64,000 bases of DNA from Apium graveolens (lineage: Eukaryota; Streptophyta; Magnoliopsida; Apiales; Apiaceae), in contig NC_133653.1 of NCBI RefSeq assembly GCF_009905375.1, positions 99,747,261 to 99,811,260 on the forward strand. Direction: 5' to 3'. This document shows, one piece after another, positions 1-12,856 of this stretch. Under the pieces are notes generated by a model. The model ran no database searches, was not told the DNA's origin, and saw nothing but the letters and a program-made list of their open reading frames with translations. Both the position numbers and the translations under genes were made by a program. The first letter of the stretch is position 1, and every line of letters begins with the position of its first letter.

Positions 1-2905
1 AAAGGGTGAGCCAAAAATTGCTCAAACAAGTCCACAAAAATATAAACAGTGTTAAAGTATTTTAAATGAATCCGTAATCCCGGGTATATCTGCAAAGATA
101 TAATCCCTCACGAGAATAGAAAGAAGGTCATTACTGGCGAGTACAAATGAACTAAACTGGACATAAGTTAGCATCTATATTCTGCTGATCAGTCAGAATA
201 TAATACAGATCTATATCTCAATATATAGATCCGGTCGGGTACCCAAGCACTACGGCCCATGTCGAGGCACCAGTCAAATCCCGGTCCTCAGGATTAAGAC
301 ACACTCAATCCCAAAAATATCATTATCCAGTCCATCGCTTAGCAACCGGAACAATCGGTATGTTTTGATATATTCTAATCTCCAGAATATATCAGTCTCA
401 ATGTATCACCAATGGAATATGAATCAAGAATCCAAAGAAACGGAGAAATCAAGAATTGAAATGAAATATGAACCAAGGAATAGCAAGTGTGTATAAGTGA
501 TTAAGAACAAGAATCAAAAGAGTGCAAATGTGATAAGCATCTGAAGAAACGTCACTATTTTGAAAATAGAATCGGGGAAAAACTTGCCTTCTGCGCGACT
601 CACTGCAAATAGATCACTTTCGTCTATCACCTACTCGACCTGCCTTGATGGCTTAGCTTCTGTTAGCAAAATAGACTGGTTAAGTCATTTTGTACTTCAA
701 TTGCATCTTGAATCGACTTTACACCGTTCCTAACATCTACCCATGCGCTTATGACTTACTCATGTATTACTTATTAGCAAATAAGACTCAATTAACCACG
801 TAATACACATAAGCACATAATCATTTTTATAGTTAAAATTATTTTTAGAACCAAAAATGATTCGCTGATCGCTCAACTGATCGTTATCTGACTCGTTTCC
901 CATTTTTTCAAAAAAATTTCGGACTCCTCTCGGCACGCATTTCGACTGATAATCAAACAAGTAACAAAATCAACTAATTTCTAGAAGAAATTAAGCTTTA
1001 GTATTATTTTTAATGAAAAGAAATCATTTTTCTGAGTCAAAGGGCTTTCGTTTCACTCGAATCGGACTAACGGTCTAATTATTATCAATTAAACATTGAT
1101 AATTCAATTTATTATTCACTATAAATAATTATTACTAATTTTTAAAACTCAAAAATAGTTTTTAAATAAGAATTTAAGAAAAATCAGAATTAAAAATGAC
1201 TTTTCTATAATTTTTGGTATTAAAATGAATTTATTATGATTTATTGAAAATTATTTAATTAATTATCAAAATAATTAATTATTTTTAAATAATTAATAAA
1301 TAGTTAATAAATAATAAATAAATAATAAATAATTAAGAAAATAATTCAATCTGATTTTTTTAGAAAATAATTCAGAATTATTTATAATATAAATCAATTA
1401 ATTAAATAATTAATTAATCAATTTATAAAATAAATAGATCTGATTTTTAAAATTAATAAAAATAAAATAAAAATTAAAAATCCAGAAACAGATGTCAGAA
1501 ATCAAACATCTGACAATTCAGATTAAAACCGGGTAAACTGAACGGGTCGAACGGGTAAAAATCCGGGTAGTGAAGAACACGCCGAATTTTGCCCAGAATC
1601 CGGCCACCGGAGCAGATTCAAGTGGGCCAATTTCAGGCCAAAAATGGAACCGTTTGGTTCGTTTTTCACAGGGTTTCAATTCCAAATCATTTCACCAATC
1701 TGATTTCGGCCATAACATACCAAAAACATCTCAGAATCTTCATCTCCGATCAAAATCAAATTCAACTCCGGCCAAAAACCTATCTTTTGATTCTGTAAAC
1801 CAAACTCAACGTTCTATAGTGAAAATTAAAGCTATGAACACATACAATCAAAGCCCTAACATATCAAGAATCAAATATGCACAGAAATCATCGAGTTGTG
1901 ATTTGAAAATCTGACATAAACCCTAGAAATCGTGAATCAATATATAGACATCGTTCGTTCAATTAAACACCATGAATCAACTGTAAATCATCGAACAAAG
2001 CTATATCAATCATCAAAACATCAAAATAACCCTGCAATCAAAAAGTCCTAATTCGAACATAAACCCTAGAATTTGAAAATCAAAAACTACGAATTAAAAC
2101 GTGAAATTGATGCTAGAAATGGAAAGAACAGATCAAAACATTCGATTTGGATACTCGAACTACTTGATTTGGTACTGTAATCTGCTCAAAATCATGGCCT
2201 GAATTCTCGACCCGACCCTGTTCTTCCCGACCCGAATTACAGAGAATTTTTGTATTTTTCTGAATTTTACTGATTTATTAATTATAATTAATTAATAATT
2301 ATGCTATTTATAGTAGTAAAATTAATACTCCTAAATAAAATTAAGGGGCTAATTACACATCTAATAAAAATATTTGGCCCTAATTTTTATAATTTTTGAG
2401 TATTAAAATTTAATTTATAAATATTTTATATATACAATATATATGCCAAAATTTTCCAAAAATTGTGAATATTGCAAAAATGCAAAGAAATAATATAAAT
2501 GAAAGTCCTACAATTTTATGAAAATAAAAATGTAATTTTTGTGGGGTTTTTAACACCCAATGGGGCCCGGAAAAATCATTTTTCGCAAAACGAGAAAAGT
2601 TATAAAATATGTAGATGTTCAAAATAATGCGATGGTAAAAGCCATTTGATGAAAAATAAGGCCCATTATTTAATTTGAAATACTGGCTTTAAAATCATGG
2701 TTTGGGTAGTAAAACGTTGGAAATAAAGGCGAAGAATGTAAAATAAAACATCTGAAAAATATCTTAAAAATACAAAAATGACACAGAATGCACGTAACAT
2801 GTAACAATTAGGGTTTGACAGATAATTACACATAAATGACATATTAACACACCTTATTTATTATAAATATGATATAATACAGACGTAAATTTCCCAGGTG
2901 TTACA
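1..2905 (-). repeat. Left LTR of element E (3' LTR in element sense), 5' part missing
   Basis: The segment shares an ordered set of blocks with 8030-9060: gtgagccaaaaa, gctgatcagtca, tatagatcc followed by gggtaccca, and a ggcccat block. This shows it is the same kind of LTR as the right copy, but the two differ heavily. By offset, about 300 bp of it lie left of the window. The right edge is aggtgttaca, then a weak purine tract on the minus strand (aaggacaga) that fits a worn polypurine tract. The ORFs at 1570-1914 and elsewhere in it look like chance frames. Confidence 0.6.
1085..1470. repeat. AT-rich low-complexity tract inside the LTR
   Basis: The stretch is almost purely A and T, with many overlapping taattaatta and aataaataa words that are partly self-complementary. 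It probably arose by slippage within the LTR. No coding signal is visible. Confidence 0.7.
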
Positions 2906-5900
2906 TCTGTCCTTAAATGGACCGTTTCTGTTTGGTAGTTAACCACACAACTGGAGCTCATAATCAATTATAACCAGAATTCATACCTTTGAAGTTGAGA
3001 ATGCAGTTGCTACTTTTCAACCCTTCGCATGCATATCTTCAGGCGTTCAACTTGGTCTTCCTTAGTCCTTGAATGGGCGAGTATGTTATTATTAAATACA
3101 ATTACACTATCCAAATACTCTTGATACACTATGTTCATTCAACCTTCAAACCTTCAATTAATGTGTAACCTCATATCTCCATTCTTTCTTTTTCCATGAC
3201 CACTATTGTGCATAGCGCGAAACACTCCTTATCTCATTATTCCCTTATTCTAGATTCCTAAAGTTTCCTTGACTCATTACTTCATCTCTACTGGACCATA
3301 CAATATTGGGCTATTGACACCAGCTCGACTTTGTGCAGTAACCAATGAGACATTTCACCGTATGTTTCGAGGTAACCTTGGTAAATCATCTGTTAGAACC
3401 TTCGGGACTTCACTTTAATCCGAAAGAATTCTGACATATGATTCATTGTAATGTTCTTCTCTAACCATTCGCCACTAATACCTTTGTTTAATCTTCCCTG
3501 TTTATACGCATTCTTGGAACAAATTCCTATCTCCAATTATCGGCATTTTACTTCATTCTCCTATCAGTTCTGGCACAACTTACGTTCATAACCTGCATAT
3601 ATCCTGGATTATTTTATAAAATTTCTTTATCATTATTTTGATTCCATTTCTTTTCTTATTTATTTCTCCATTCTCATTATTAATTATCTCTTTTAAACAT
3701 AAGGGATCTCTTTTTCTTGATAATACTAATCTGTTCATTATTAGATAAGACATTTCTGAAGTTAACGCTAGAATGAAGACTTTTATTTGTAATTTTTAAA
3801 TTCTTACTAACAGAATTATCAAAATTCATCGGTATCTATTTTTCTTAGCTTGGCTTAAATCATCACTAATCGCATATTTGGCTTTCCCCATTTGATTAAC
3901 ATTCCTTTTTCCTGAGTTCACATGTAGACTTCATTAGTCTCTATCTTACATCGGATACTTGGATTTGCGAGTTTCCCAGTATTTCACAGCATCTTCCATT
4001 AAATCGTAATTCGACATTGATGTCAATTCACGTCCTTCATGGAGTATTATTACAGATGGTAACAATTCTTAGCTCTATATTGGATCTTCAGTTCTTGCAA
4101 ACGTTCTCTCCACTAATTTATAGTAGCTTCCATTAAATCGTCATTCGATATGGGTATACATCCAAGTCCTTCCTGGAACACTATTACAGATGATAGAATC
4201 TCTTTGCTTTATTTTGAACCTTCAGTTCTTGAAAATATTCTTCTTACTAGCACACACCAATTACTTTTTATTCCTCTTGTTTATCGAAAAGGGCGTATTC
4301 ATCTAGATAAAATCTCGCACATGTCTGCAGTAATATCATGCTAATTCTACTAGACTTTCAATTTCTGCTAATGCCATTACTTCCTCCAAATGGCTAATCG
4401 CTTTGATTTCGGGACTGAAAATCATGTCAGAGTTTGACTTAATCTAATTGGAATCGACCTCCATTTAACTAACCATTAGTTGGTAAAGTTAATCAATAAA
4501 CTCTTTTAATTGATCAATTAAACCAATTGAAGACTAGCTAACTGGAATCAAAGACCAATTACATAAAGTCGGTTTGATCATAACATTCTTTCTCAAGAAC
4601 CGAGATCACAATCATTTGGAGTACTGATAAAAACGACAATATACTTCTTTATTCTTGAACGTAGGATAATTTCTGAAAATTTGAGCAGCACTTCCCCTAC
4701 ACCATTTACTACCAGTCGGACTCAAGCCGATACCATCAGTCAACCAAATCATCCACAATCATATCCACCCACTTCCATCAACCAAATTCAGCAATTCAAC
4801 ATAATTCAGATTATATCATTTTGATCAGCATATATATTATTAACTGGCATAACATATATTTGAATTGGACTAAGGTCTTAAATCAACAATGATTAATATC
4901 ACTATACATTTCCTCAATCCTTTCAAAGTATTACAGAGTATTAATAATGAACTTCGAATTATCCTGTTATTTTTCAAGGACTTTATTTCGCAATTCTCTT
5001 TAACTTATTTCTTGTCATTACTAGTTGTGTAAAGTTATTTTTAAAAATTATGTCGCATCCTTCAACGAACCACACCAATCCTCCTTCTTTGACGATACAC
5101 ACTCAATTTCATTAGTGAGTCTGTTTATCTTTTAATAACCACGCATGGTCTTAATTATCATCATCACAATCGGGTGAAAACTCCATCATCAGTTCGTTAT
5201 TTCTTAAAAGGTTTCACAGTCGAGTCACCATGGCTTCAACTCCACTTATGATTCCGTATCGAGCTTCCGTCAGTGGTCCGGTTATGGGTATTAAATTCAC
5301 CATAACTTATTTACTCAAGTTAGTGAACTTCACAATTCCTTGAAGAACACGTCCGAAATTTGGTTGTAATTAAGATTTCTCCTATCTTGAATTTTTATGA
5401 TAAATATCTTCCTGTGACGAAGGGATGCTTCACGTCTTAATCGCATGTCTGAGGCATCATTCAGAATTCCCCTGATCTTTGATTGTCGTCCTGACACTCG
5501 TTCGCCTTGTCCGATGCACATAACTTTACTTCCTTATTTTGTAATTAATTTATTTATTACGGTTCACTAACGATTCATTTCTCATCGAAATCTTCCGATT
5601 TGAAGTGCATCGCGTTAACGTAATCTACCGTACTGAGGAGATCCCCGTAGCAAGAACAACTATCTGACTTGTTGTCTTCACCATATCTACGTTGTCTGTG
5701 TATCCATTCTTCCTTGCTCGCAGATGTCCACCATTTATCGGTTTACAATCATATTTATGTTTGTTGTATGATTCCATGTGCCACACTATTTCATTTCTTC
5801 TGAAATCGTCAGAGGATAGACTTTACGCAAGAGGAGAGGTTGCGAATATGACTTTGATTGGAAACTGAATAAGGAAAAACAATGCAACAAACAGTTGGAA

Positions 5901-7708
5901 GCATCTGTAAGTCAATAAATTGAAGGAAAAAGAATGAGTGAAGATTTAGATGTGAATGAGACAACCATATTCGTACTCAAGATGGCCAGTCTTTCATACT
6001 ATATTGCATACAACAAATGATTATGTGGCGTCCCACCCGACTCTTCGTCATTTTGACAAAGCGTCATACCACAACATTGTTTATCTCAATCAGGAATCAA
6101 TAATTTGAGAAGAGAAACAATTCAGAAGGAATACAATAAATTTTCTTTCATTTTTGCCTCATATGATTTATCAACAGAAGAAGCTCGTACGTATTCAAGA
6201 ATCAAGAAGAACATATTCTATCGTATTAGAAGAAAGAATGTCAGTGTTGATCACTTTCCACGCTTCACATACGTATGCCTTCAGGATCATTCGAATGCAG
6301 GTTCACAGTTTAAGTCACATCATTGCTTCAAAATGCTGTCTGGAAATGCCTTCACCTCAAATATTTTAATGATTCGACAATAAGCGCGTTCTTACGAAAT
6401 TTATAATTATTACTTCCAATTTTATCTATGCCACATAGAATAACAATCGATCCCGCAACGTCTCAACTTTGTCGATAGGAATATTATTATTCTCCAATCA
6501 TTTGGAAGATTCTTCCATTTCCTTCAATCATCCTCTGTCCGTTCGAATTACGAATCTCGTCAAATTTTAATAATTTCATAAACTGGGTAAATAATGTTTT
6601 AACATGTCAATTCAGTTATTAATATTGTTAAAAAAAAATTATGTTCGTCTTTAACGGAAAACTTTACATTTTCTTCTTACTAGTGGGTCTACTTGGTCCT
6701 CCAAATTAACAAATACTAAATCTAAATCCATTCTTCTTTTTAGATCACTTTCTGTTTATAGTAACAAGAACTTAAGTAGTAATTCGACAACCAAATTGTG
6801 AAACTCATTTTATGCAAAAATCTTTTAAAAGTTTATTAAGAAATGTTTTTTCGAAAACTCATTTTAAAGTTTTGGAAATCAAATATTTGGTCGTCATTAC
6901 TATATAAGTTACTTGCTATTCTTATAATTTGTTAATGAAATATTTAATTAAAGGAATGCCCATATAAGGGTCTATCCACTTTGGTACCTCTTCTACTTTT
7001 CCTTGGATTCTGCTCGCACTTATTAGTCGAAAAACTTCATTCACCGTTGTATACCATTTCTTTCATAACTCCCATCCGATGCCGATGTTTGCCACTGTCT
7101 TTGATATTCTCGACGTCGTCCTCGACATTGTACTTACAACCAACCAATGTAATTCCACGTTCCGTTTGTAGATAAGGTCGCACCTTCTTGCTAATCTTAC
7201 TTATACCTAGTAAGGTAGATATCATTCCGCAGCGCCCGGTATGCGATAAGAATCTTCTCGCAACGGTGGTTCCTTTGCAGCTTGCAACTTTGGCCATTCA
7301 TTAGCTTCCATCAACTCGTTGCCTCCGACGGGAAGCTCGTCCTATTACCAAATTCTAAGGTAAATCATACTAATAACCACCTAGCTTCCCTTACACAAAG
7401 CTCTCACAAGAATCAATCGCATTTTCTTTAAAACCACATGAAAAGTAGGGAAGCATACCCAGTCTTCGTCGATCTGTTGATTCTTCATTACTGTAGGATC
7501 TGAGAACTCAATATACCTATAGTGTTACGATATTCGCCTCACACTTTCTCAACAATCCTATCTTACCAATTCTATATCGGATCTGCTAATCTTAATTCAC
7601 ACTCAACTCAACTTAACATGAGTACGCCTAGAGTCTTTCCTATCTTGTACGACCTACCACTCTTATCTTACCCTCACCTATTCTTATTTCAGTGACCAAT
7701 AACCTGTA
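2906..7708 (-). pseudogene. Decayed internal region of element E (gag-pol remnants)
   Basis: No frame longer than about 90 codons is open here. Translation of the minus strand around 5100-5330 gives short, stop-broken fragments that resemble the conserved start of a gypsy reverse transcriptase, but the match is weak. The minus frame at 7037-7297 (86 codons), close to the primer site, falls where gag should lie, yet I recognise no motif in it. The orientation comes from the primer site at 7709-7720, not from the coding remnants. A protein-profile search of all six frames would be needed to place domains. No independent gene is visible in this 4.8-kb stretch. Confidence 0.4.
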
Positions 7709-7720
7709 GCTCTGATACCA
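7709..7720 (-). other. Primer binding site (tRNA-Met type) of element E
   Basis: gctctgatacca is the reverse complement of TGGTATCAGAGC, the plant initiator tRNA-Met primer site. It lies 3 bases left of the LTR edge at 7724, which fixes the element's minus orientation. Confidence 0.85.
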
Positions 7721-7723
7721 ACC

Positions 7724-9136
7724 TGTAACAACCCAAATCCGGGGTCAAGATTTGGTATCACTAAACAATCTTTACATAAAATAAAATACTATGTAGATAG
7801 CCCCTTGAATCCGGATCGTTTACAGGTTATGGTATGAAACAAGAATATAACCTTCTACAACTCACAACAACTGGAATACAAGTTTAAATACATTTATGCT
7901 AATGCATTTGTCTTATTTTTCTCACATCTTCGTCCTCTCGCAGCGGAGATCTCTCTAACTTCTGCTGTCTAACGAAAGCTATTCACTTTTATCTTTCTCT
8001 GCTTCTGAAAGAAATAAGAGTTTACAAAGCAAGAGTGAGCCAAAAATGCCCAGTAAGTATATATTTTGAATTTTAAGCGTTAATATCAAAGGAAATTTTC
8101 GGATAAAAGCTTTAATAAATTTTACACAATTATATTTATTTGAGTGAGTTGAGGGAATAAACGTTGGATGTCACCAGCCTTTAATTATAAATCGAAAAGT
8201 GACAAGCGATTCCCCGATTCATCTCCTGGATCATGGTTTTTGTCCGGTTTTGGAATCATAAACTTTTCGAGAGATAATGTCATTAATGGCGATCAATAAT
8301 GAATTAGACTGGACACTAGTATAACATTCACACTCATACCCTGCTGATCAGTCAAGATATAGTTTAGATCTATACCTACCTGTATAGATCCATTCGGGTA
8401 CCCAGGCACTATGGCCCAAGGGTCCGGTCCATCCCCGACCCCTAGGATCCAACTCATCACTGGACCTCATATATATATATAGTAACCATCCAGCCCGTAG
8501 AGTATTTTGATGTCAAATCATTTTGATTTCAAAACATCCCAACTCAGGGTTCGCAAATAACCCGAAAGAATGGGTATTTGCTCAAGAGAGTAATCGATAA
8601 TATAGGAACAATAATAAAAGGAACATGCATAATAAGAGTAATTGCAGTGAAATGTAAAACAGTTAACTATTCTGAACTTAGAATATGAATGAAGAGATAA
8701 TTGCAGTATTTTAAAAGAAAAATCAGGAATAATTGCCTCGAGAAGCTTTTAACCACTATTATCGGTTGACTTTGGAATTGCCTTGAACGTTTAGCTTTAT
8801 CGTTCAACCACTATCATATTCTGGATACAATCATATCCTTCATGTCCTTCGATTGGAATCTTGTTGAGTCTGATAATTAATCACTAGATCATTCCTAGTC
8901 CAACGTCAAATCTCGGGTCTTCCGACTAGGACCTACAGGGTTGAAATACCCCAATTCAGATAATCATCTCGCTTAACATAACACCACCATCCTATTCTAC
9001 CCATATGATTTCGTAACCCAACTCGTATTTATATGTATTATTGAAATACACATAGCAGTTATGGTTCACATCTTCAAAACTCGGTTCGGTATTTATTTTC
9101 GGAAAATACGTATACTCGTCATTTTGAAAATCAGGG
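7724..9136 (-). repeat. Right LTR of element E (5' LTR in element sense), cut by element A
   Basis: It begins TGTAACAACCC beside the primer site. It carries the same ordered blocks as the left LTR, such as gagtgagccaaaaatg at 8032 and ctgctgatcagtca at 8340. A short (ta)n run lies at 8468-8481. The LTR continues beyond the right end of element A, outside this window. Confidence 0.6.
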
Positions 9137-9730
9137 TGGTTAGATATATTTGATGTCATGTCTAATATGTTTCATGTTTAGTTTTCAGATCATAACAAAC
9201 AGGAAATATCAGTACTTACTAGAATCAGTACTTACTGGAAGTCAGAACTTAAGGGTATGAGAACTTAGATTATCAGAAGATAAATATCAGAAGATAGATA
9301 TCAGAACTTAAGTAAGGGAGGACTTACAGTTAAGGAAGGAAACTGATTTACAGGAAAGAAGATCGAGACTAATACAAAAGAAGATATGCATGGAAAGAGT
9401 TAAAAGATAAGAAGACTTGTAAAAGATATCTGATTAATATATTTTAAGAGATATAATTATATTCCATATCAATTAGAAGTTATCTTGTAACTGTGTACTA
9501 TATAAACATAGACATAGGTTTACACTATATGTGTTATTATTATCGAGAAGATCATACATTGTAACCTAGCAGCTCTCGTGATATTTGTTCATCACTGAGA
9601 GAGAACAGTTCCATTATAACAAAGTTTATTATATTGAATATATCTGTTTACTTTTACTTGTGTTCGAAATCGATTTGATTGTATTAAACACATTATTCAA
9701 CCCCCTTCTACAGTGTTGTGTGACGTAACA
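9137..9730 (+). repeat. 5' LTR of element A
   Basis: This LTR aligns with the 617-bp LTRs of element D (reverse strand). It starts tggttagatatatttg, where D has tgttag, and ends gtaaca just before the primer site. A TATA box (tatataaa, 9499-9506) marks the probable promoter. In the element's sense the 5' half carries repeated atcagaactt / atcagtactt words at 9200-9310. Confidence 0.9.
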
Positions 9731-9732
9731 AT

Positions 9733-9744
9733 TGGTATCAGAGC
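9733..9744 (+). other. Primer binding site (tRNA-Met type) of element A
   Basis: TGGTATCAGAGC lies 2 bases after the LTR end, the standard spacing for plant copia elements. Confidence 0.95.
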
Positions 9745-9783
9745 TTATCTGTTAACACACATATAGTAAAGATCCAAACAATC

Positions 9784-12133
9784 ATGTTTGAAGAAGCTGA
9801 AAATCCAACCAAGCCCACCAAAACTGAAGAAACTAAAAACACTCAAATCCAGAGTCGATATGAGACTATTAGGGTTCCCATACTGAGACCTTCTGAGTAT
9901 CCCATATAGAAAGTGAAGATGGCTATGTTTTCTGGAAGCTACAGATCCAGAATACCTTGAGAGAATTAATGAAGGACCGCATAAGGCAACCAAGTTCTCT
10001 GTTGTAGTTGTAGATCAGCAAGCAAAGACCATACCAAAGGAGAAAAATGAGTATACAGCTGAAGATATCTCATCCATTTCCAAGGATGCAAAGGTAAGGC
10101 ATTTGCTACATAGTGCCATTGATAATGTCATGTCAAATAGGGTAATTCATTGCAAGACTGCAAAGGAGATATGGGATGTTTTGGAGACTAGATTCCAGGG
10201 AACTGATGCAATCAAGAAGAACATGAGGACTATACTCACTCAAGAGTATGAGCACTTTGACTAAAAAGCTGATGAGTCATTAACTGATTTATATGACAGG
10301 TTTGTCAAACTCTTGAATGATCTGTCACTGGTGGACAAGGAATATGATCTTGAAGATCCAAATCTAAAATTCCTTTTAGCTCTTCCTGAAAGTTGGGATT
10401 TGAAGTCTACTACTATAAGAGACAACTATGCTCTTGATGAGACTACTCTTGATGAAATTTATGACATGCTCAAGACTTATGAACTTGAGATGGATCAAAG
10501 GAGCAAGAGGCATAGGAGAAAGTCAAGGACAGTTGCTCTTAAAGCTGAGGAGGAATCCCCCAAAGTGGCTGTCTCAAAGAAAGGAAAAGGAAAGGCTCTC
10601 ATCATAAAGTCTGATTTAGAATCATCAAGTTCTGATGATAATGATTCAGAAACTGAAAGTTTACCTGAAATAGATGTTGATGAAGAGATGATGAAATTGT
10701 GTGCTCTTATGGTGAAGGGTATCACAAAGATAGCCTACTGGAAATTCAGAAGGGGAAAGAAGTTTTCCAAGAAAGGTGGAAGTACTGATAAGAAAGGGTT
10801 CAGAAAGTATGAAGGCAAAAGTGCAAAGTCTGACAGAGGAGACAACTCAAATGTCAAATGCTACAATTATGGTGAAAGAGGCCACATATCTCCTGACTGC
10901 AAGAAAGGAAAGAGTGACAAAGGCAAGGCACTTGTCACAAAGAAGAAAAGCTGGATAGACTCTCCAGATTCTGAAGATGAGGTGAATTATGCTTTAATGT
11001 CAAATGCTAATGGCAGCCCTAAAGCTGCTGAATTGAAGGTACCTCAAACAACTTATGATTTTCATACTGATGATATTACTGAGTTGAGATTATATCTTAA
11101 AACCATGTTTATTAGCTATAGAGATCAAACTTTAACATGTGAAAGATTAACTTCTGAAAATCTTGCTTATAAGAAAAGGAATGACTATTTAGTAAAGGAG
11201 TTAGTTAAGTTCCATCAAACTCAAAAAGAAAGAGATGATGTTTTTTATGTTAGAGATGAAGTGCTAAAATTGAATAAATCTCTAAAAACTGAATTAGAAA
11301 AAGAAAAAGAGATTATCAGGACTTGGACTAACTCTGGCAGAACAACTCATAATTTATTAAGTAGTGGAAACTGGAAAGAGGGCTTAGGTTATGGAGATGA
11401 TAAAAGTGAAAAAGGAACTGAACAAATTGAGCCAATTATTGTTAAACAGACTGTTAAGCCAAAGGTAAATCCTATTAAGTTTGTAGCTAAAACTGTAAAG
11501 TCTGATTTTGAAAAGATGAAAGAGTCTGTGACAGAAGTTAAGGAGAAGTCAACTTCTGACAAATTAGAACAGGATAAACCAGCTGAAGTTAACATAGGCT
11601 TAATGACTAAGAAGCAGCTTAAGCATAAGCTGACAGAAATAAGGAATGTCAACAAGGTAAAGGCAGCTAGGAAAAATAGGAATGGAAAGGAAGGTGTGAA
11701 TAAAAGCAATAATTATATGCCCGTTCCTAATGCTCCTAGAAAGAAATGTTATAATTATGGAAACTCTAACCATCTTGCTTCTTTTTTCAGGAAGAATAAG
11801 AATATAAACTCTTTACCTCCTAAGTCAGGAGTTAAGAGTCAGTCTGTTAGGTTTAAGCCACAAAATCCTTGTTTTCATTGTGGTAGTTTATGACATTCCA
11901 TTTATACTTGTAAGGAATATCATAGTTTGTACTATGATTATTATCCAATAAAACCTTCTTTGAAGAAAGTTGCTTTAATTCCTTCTAGTGTAAAGTGTGA
12001 TGCAAATTCTGATATAAGTTCTAATAAATAGCATGGTAGCATAAACTCTAATATTAAATCCGCTGCAAATGCTAACAAACTTAAAAAGGCCAAAGGATCC
12101 AAGCAAGTCTGGGTCCTTAAAACTAACCATTAG
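9784..12133 (+). pseudogene. gag: gag of element A, disrupted
   Basis: Gag is the structural protein that packages element RNA. The first ATG is at 9784, in the position of element D's gag start. It is broken by a TAG at 9907-9909, a one-base frameshift near 9930, a TAA at 10263-10265 and a TGA at 11891-11893. The longest open piece is 10313-11893 (526 codons). The N-terminal part is the copia gag-polypeptide domain. A Lys/Glu-rich coiled-coil region follows (about 11080-11330). Three knuckle-like motifs come next. The first has Tyr for its second Cys (CYNYGERGHISPDC), the second is similarly damaged (CYNYGNSNHL), and the third begins CFHCGSL and then hits the TGA. Gag ends at TAG 12131-12133, in frame with pol. 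Confidence 0.85.
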
Positions 12134-12145
12134 TGGTCTTTGTGA

Positions 12146-12856
12146 TTGCAGGGCAACAGGAAAAACATCCTACTACTGGATAGTGGATGTTCATGACATA
12201 TGACTGGAATATAAGCCCTGCTCTCAGACTTTGTGTTGAAATCTGGCCCAGGAGTTTCTTATGGAGATGACAACATGGGAAATACTCTGAGATATGACAA
12301 TATTAATCTTGGGAATGTCATCATTGAAAAAGTAGCTCTTGTCTCAGGACTTAAACACAATCTGCTGAGTGTGAGTCAAATCTGTGATAGAGGTTATCAT
12401 GTGGATTTCTTTGAAGAACACTATGAAGTTGTAAGAAATTCTACAGGAAAAGTGGTTCTGAAAGGTTATAGGCATGGTAACATTTATGAAGCCAGGCTTT
12501 TAACAAGTTCTGATGGTTCTGTAATCTGTCTGTTGAGTAGAGCATCAATTGAAGAAAGCTGGAATTGGCACAAAAGACTCTCTCATTTAATCTTCAACAA
12601 CATAAATGAGCTTGTAAAGAAAGATCTTGTGAGAGGACTGCCAAAATCAGTATTTGCTACTGATGGCCTTTGTGATTCATGTCAAAAGGTAAAACAAAGA
12701 AAATCTTCTTTCAAGAGCAAAACTGAGTCATCAATTCTTGAGCCTTATCACCTACTGCATGTTGATCTATTTGGTCCATTCAATGTCATGTCTATTACAA
12801 AGAAGAAATATGTTATGGTTATAGTGGATGAGTTCACAAGGTACACCTGGGTGTAC
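12146..12856 (+). pseudogene. pol: pol of element A, first part: protease, GAG-pre-integrase and start of integrase
   Basis: Pol is in the same frame as gag, separated by TAG (12131) and TGA (12143). The aspartic protease motif LDSG is at about 12174-12185 and is followed by stop codons in the protease. The GAG-pre-integrase zinc module (WHKRLSHL ... CDSCQK) lies near 12565-12690. The integrase core begins with HVDLFGP near 12760 and stops at VY at 12856, where the Athila element inserted. The last five bases, tgtac, are the left copy of that element's target-site duplication. Confidence 0.9.

Larger units (their letters stand above)
1..9136 (-). mobile_element. Element E: old decayed gypsy-type LTR retrotransposon, truncated by the window and by element A
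   Basis: Two related LTR sequences flank about 4.8 kb of decayed internal DNA. The left LTR ends in TGTTACA at 2905. The right LTR begins TGTAACA at 7724, directly beside the reverse complement of a tRNA-Met primer site (7709-7720), so the element reads on the minus strand. LTRs of about 3 kb with TGTAACA/TGTTACA ends and a Met primer site are usual for the Del/Tekay group of Ty3/gypsy, so that assignment is an inference from structure. No long ORF survives. Element A interrupts the right LTR at 9137; the 5 bases before it are caggg, but the matching right copy is outside the window. Confidence 0.6.

Noticed and set aside
1570..1914. 114-codon plus-strand ORF within the left LTR of E
   Set aside because: It lies inside LTR sequence, has no recognisable motif and an overlapping alternative frame, and the homologous LTR lacks it.
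7037..7297. Possible small gene near the E primer site
   Set aside because: It has no motif and lies in the decayed gag position. Calling it a gene would be guesswork.
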